Part shown: piece after piece, positions 62,365 through 64,000 of the stretch
Numbering within the stretch: position 1 is the first letter of the stretch
Layout: the number at the start of each line of letters is the position of its first letter
Origin: Aquanectria penicillioides
Taxonomy: Eukaryota > Ascomycota > Sordariomycetes > Hypocreales > Nectriaceae
Direction: 5' to 3'
Assembly (NCBI GenBank): GCA_003415625.1
Contig: PYIU01000001.1
Location: 6,636,210 to 6,700,209 of the forward strand
DNA: 64,000 nucleotides
The notes under the pieces: generated by a model
The model's database searches: none
What the model was told of the DNA's origin: nothing
The model's input: the letters and a program-made list of their open reading frames with translations, nothing else
Program-made: the position numbers and the translations under genes

Positions 62365-64000
62365 TGTGGCACGAGCAGGATTCGGCTAGAGGTCGAGGAG
62401 AGAATTCGATGGTAGTGGAGGGATTCCAAAGCGCAGAGGAGTGGCGGCCGGATCGGTATTGGAGGGAGGTGGGGAATAATGTGACGGTGATTGAGCTGGT
62501 GACAGGAAGTTGGCGAGTCTTATGGGATCGGATGGTAGAGGGACGGGGTGGAAGTGGAGGGTCTGGATTAGAGTGGCGGGAGTCGGGACCCTTGCAGGCG
62601 GTGACCTTGGGAAATGCTTCGGGAATGGAGAATGAATCAGGCGTCCGTCAGACTTATCGAGCCCAAAGCGAGAAGAGGGACTGGCCAGGCATAGACTTTC
62701 CAGTGGACTTCAGCCAGTGAATGCTTTCTTAGCCACAGGCGCCCAACACGGCGCCCAAAGCCACTGGGGGCTTTGCGATGGGACCTGCTATCCGCACTCC
62801 TCCTTGTGAGCTTTTATTAGAATGGACCCCGCAAGCCCCTCGATTCGACCCCTCCATTCCGCAACCGCATTTATGGAACCCCCTTCAGGCAACACAACTG
62901 GGGCCCACACTGACTCTGAAGCGCATCCGCAACTGCTGAGCTTCAGGCCCTCCAGGGGGGCTGTGACCCTGTTTGGAAGCGAGCGGCGCTGATCGAAAAT
63001 AAGGACAGCAGTATTCCTGAGAGTATTTTTTGCGTGTGACTGCTCCATCACGGTGTGTGGCTCAGCGTATTGCTTCGTCAGTTCGTGGTGGCACCCACAC
63101 GTTTGCTAGTCAGCACCGAGCTGATGAAGCAGGCAGTCAGCTTTGCATTCTTAGCCCAGAAAGGACAGGTCCCTGGACTTGTGTCTAACATGGATTAGGG
63201 GACCTTGGAAAATGCTAGGCAGAGAAATTTCGCTTCCAGAGTGCTTTGTATGACGGGGACGAAGGGGGCCAATGGAGCCTGGGCTGACTGACGACTTTTG
63301 ATCCATCAATTGGCGTCGTCGAATGATCCTCCTTGGAGAGAAAAGATAGCGATGCACTGAGTGACTTAGAGATTGAAGCGAACAATCCGCCTCCTTTGTT
63401 TGGTGTTGAAAATGAGGGTCGCGTATGGTTGGTTCATCCCGTATGCCCCTGAGCCAGCAAGTAAAGAATAGCCATTTTTCTTGATGGACAGGCAATTTAT
63501 TTTGCAATTATGTTCACCTCGATCTAAATCATGCTTATATAGAAGAATCAAATCTGAGACATTATAACGGTATCGTGCTGTTCTTTCACATTGTCTACAA
63601 CAATCATCGAGACTGACATGGCACATTGAAACAGCTCGCACATTGGACTTACAGCAGTGGCTACGGTCATATGAGAGGATCATCCTCCCAACGAAGCCTG
63701 CTGTTCGTCAACTCAGCCCTGAGGTCGACATGCAGTTGACAATGCCCGCCCTTCGTCGGTTGTGACGACCACGGCGTCATGGGGTGCCTCCGGGACTGGT
63801 CAGTGGGCTTTGGGGGAGTGGAGATGCCGTGCATACCAGGTGGCCGAGGATCCACTGAGCCAAAGTCCCAAACCACTGAAGGACCACTGATGGTCACTGA
63901 AGACTCTTGGGGCTCGCCAAGGCATCTTGTCGATGCGACCACTGAGGCACCCGTCACTGACCTAGCCCATCGCAACGCCGTTCTGATTGGCTGATTGGCC
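62365..64000. other. Right-edge intergenic region
   Basis: The first part is the SEC9 promoter, G-rich on the plus strand. Beyond it no ORF is convincing. GTCACTGA and CCACTGA words recur at about 63845-63960, but no tandem array is evident. A neighbouring gene may begin beyond the edge. Confidence 0.45.

Overview
The window is nuclear DNA of a filamentous ascomycete fungus, most likely a sordariomycete and plausibly in the Hypocreales. The evidence is short GT-AG introns (52-90 bp, often with a CTAAC-like branch site), CT-rich leaders, mostly intron-poor genes and fungal-specific families: alternative oxidase, Mdm31, a SUN-family wall protein, Yng2, Sec9 and Hos2. The placement rests on protein resemblance recalled from family knowledge, not on a search. 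I saw no operons, CRISPR arrays, transposase genes or prokaryotic features.

Layout. Positions 1-6751 are gene-poor; the only protein-like ORF is a small Cys4 (zinc-ribbon-like) protein at 2428-2922. Next come alternative oxidase (6752-7966, -), eIF3j/HCR1 (10561-11735, +), and the head-to-head pair MDM31 (12602-14892, -) and PNO1 (15329-16239, +). Enolase (18645-20140, +) has a long CT-rich leader. It is followed by the checkpoint kinase BUB1 (20647-24341, +), convergent with the AP endonuclease APN1 (24622 to about 26166, -). A small interval with two uncertain loci (26295-26680 and 27297-27594) precedes DGAT2-type diacylglycerol acyltransferase (27980-29666, -) and a C2H2 zinc-finger factor (30651-32471, -). 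About 11 kb without a recognisable gene (32.5-43.7 kb) separates this from a SUN-family secreted protein (43707-45055, +). Then come an Fmp42-like MFS transporter (47472-49319, +), a secreted GH114 glycosidase (49544-50673, -), the class I histone deacetylase HOS2 (51657-53152, -), divergent from the ING/PHD protein YNG2 (54325-55643, +), histidine methyltransferase HPM1 (55878-57000, -), divergent from SDHAF3 (57359-57862, +), DEAH helicase DHR2 (57936-60275, -) and the SNAP-25-like SNARE SEC9 (61038-62364, -). The last 1.6 kb holds no gene I can support.

The genes are mostly housekeeping: ribosome biogenesis and translation (PNO1, DHR2, eIF3j, HPM1), mitochondria (AOX, MDM31, SDHAF3), chromatin (HOS2, YNG2), genome stability (BUB1, APN1), lipid storage, secretion and cell wall. 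They do not form a biosynthetic cluster.

The most important observation is about sequence quality. Five conserved genes (enolase, BUB1, APN1, HOS2, YNG2) each carry an apparent single-base deletion, and APN1 probably carries two. Most lie in or beside short G/C runs, and restoring one base at each site gives full-length conserved frames. This looks like a systematic one-base deletion error in the assembly, not gene decay. An automatic gene caller would truncate or split these five genes. I found no convincing new biological system. The best candidates for novelty are the Cys4 mini-protein and the small spliced membrane protein.
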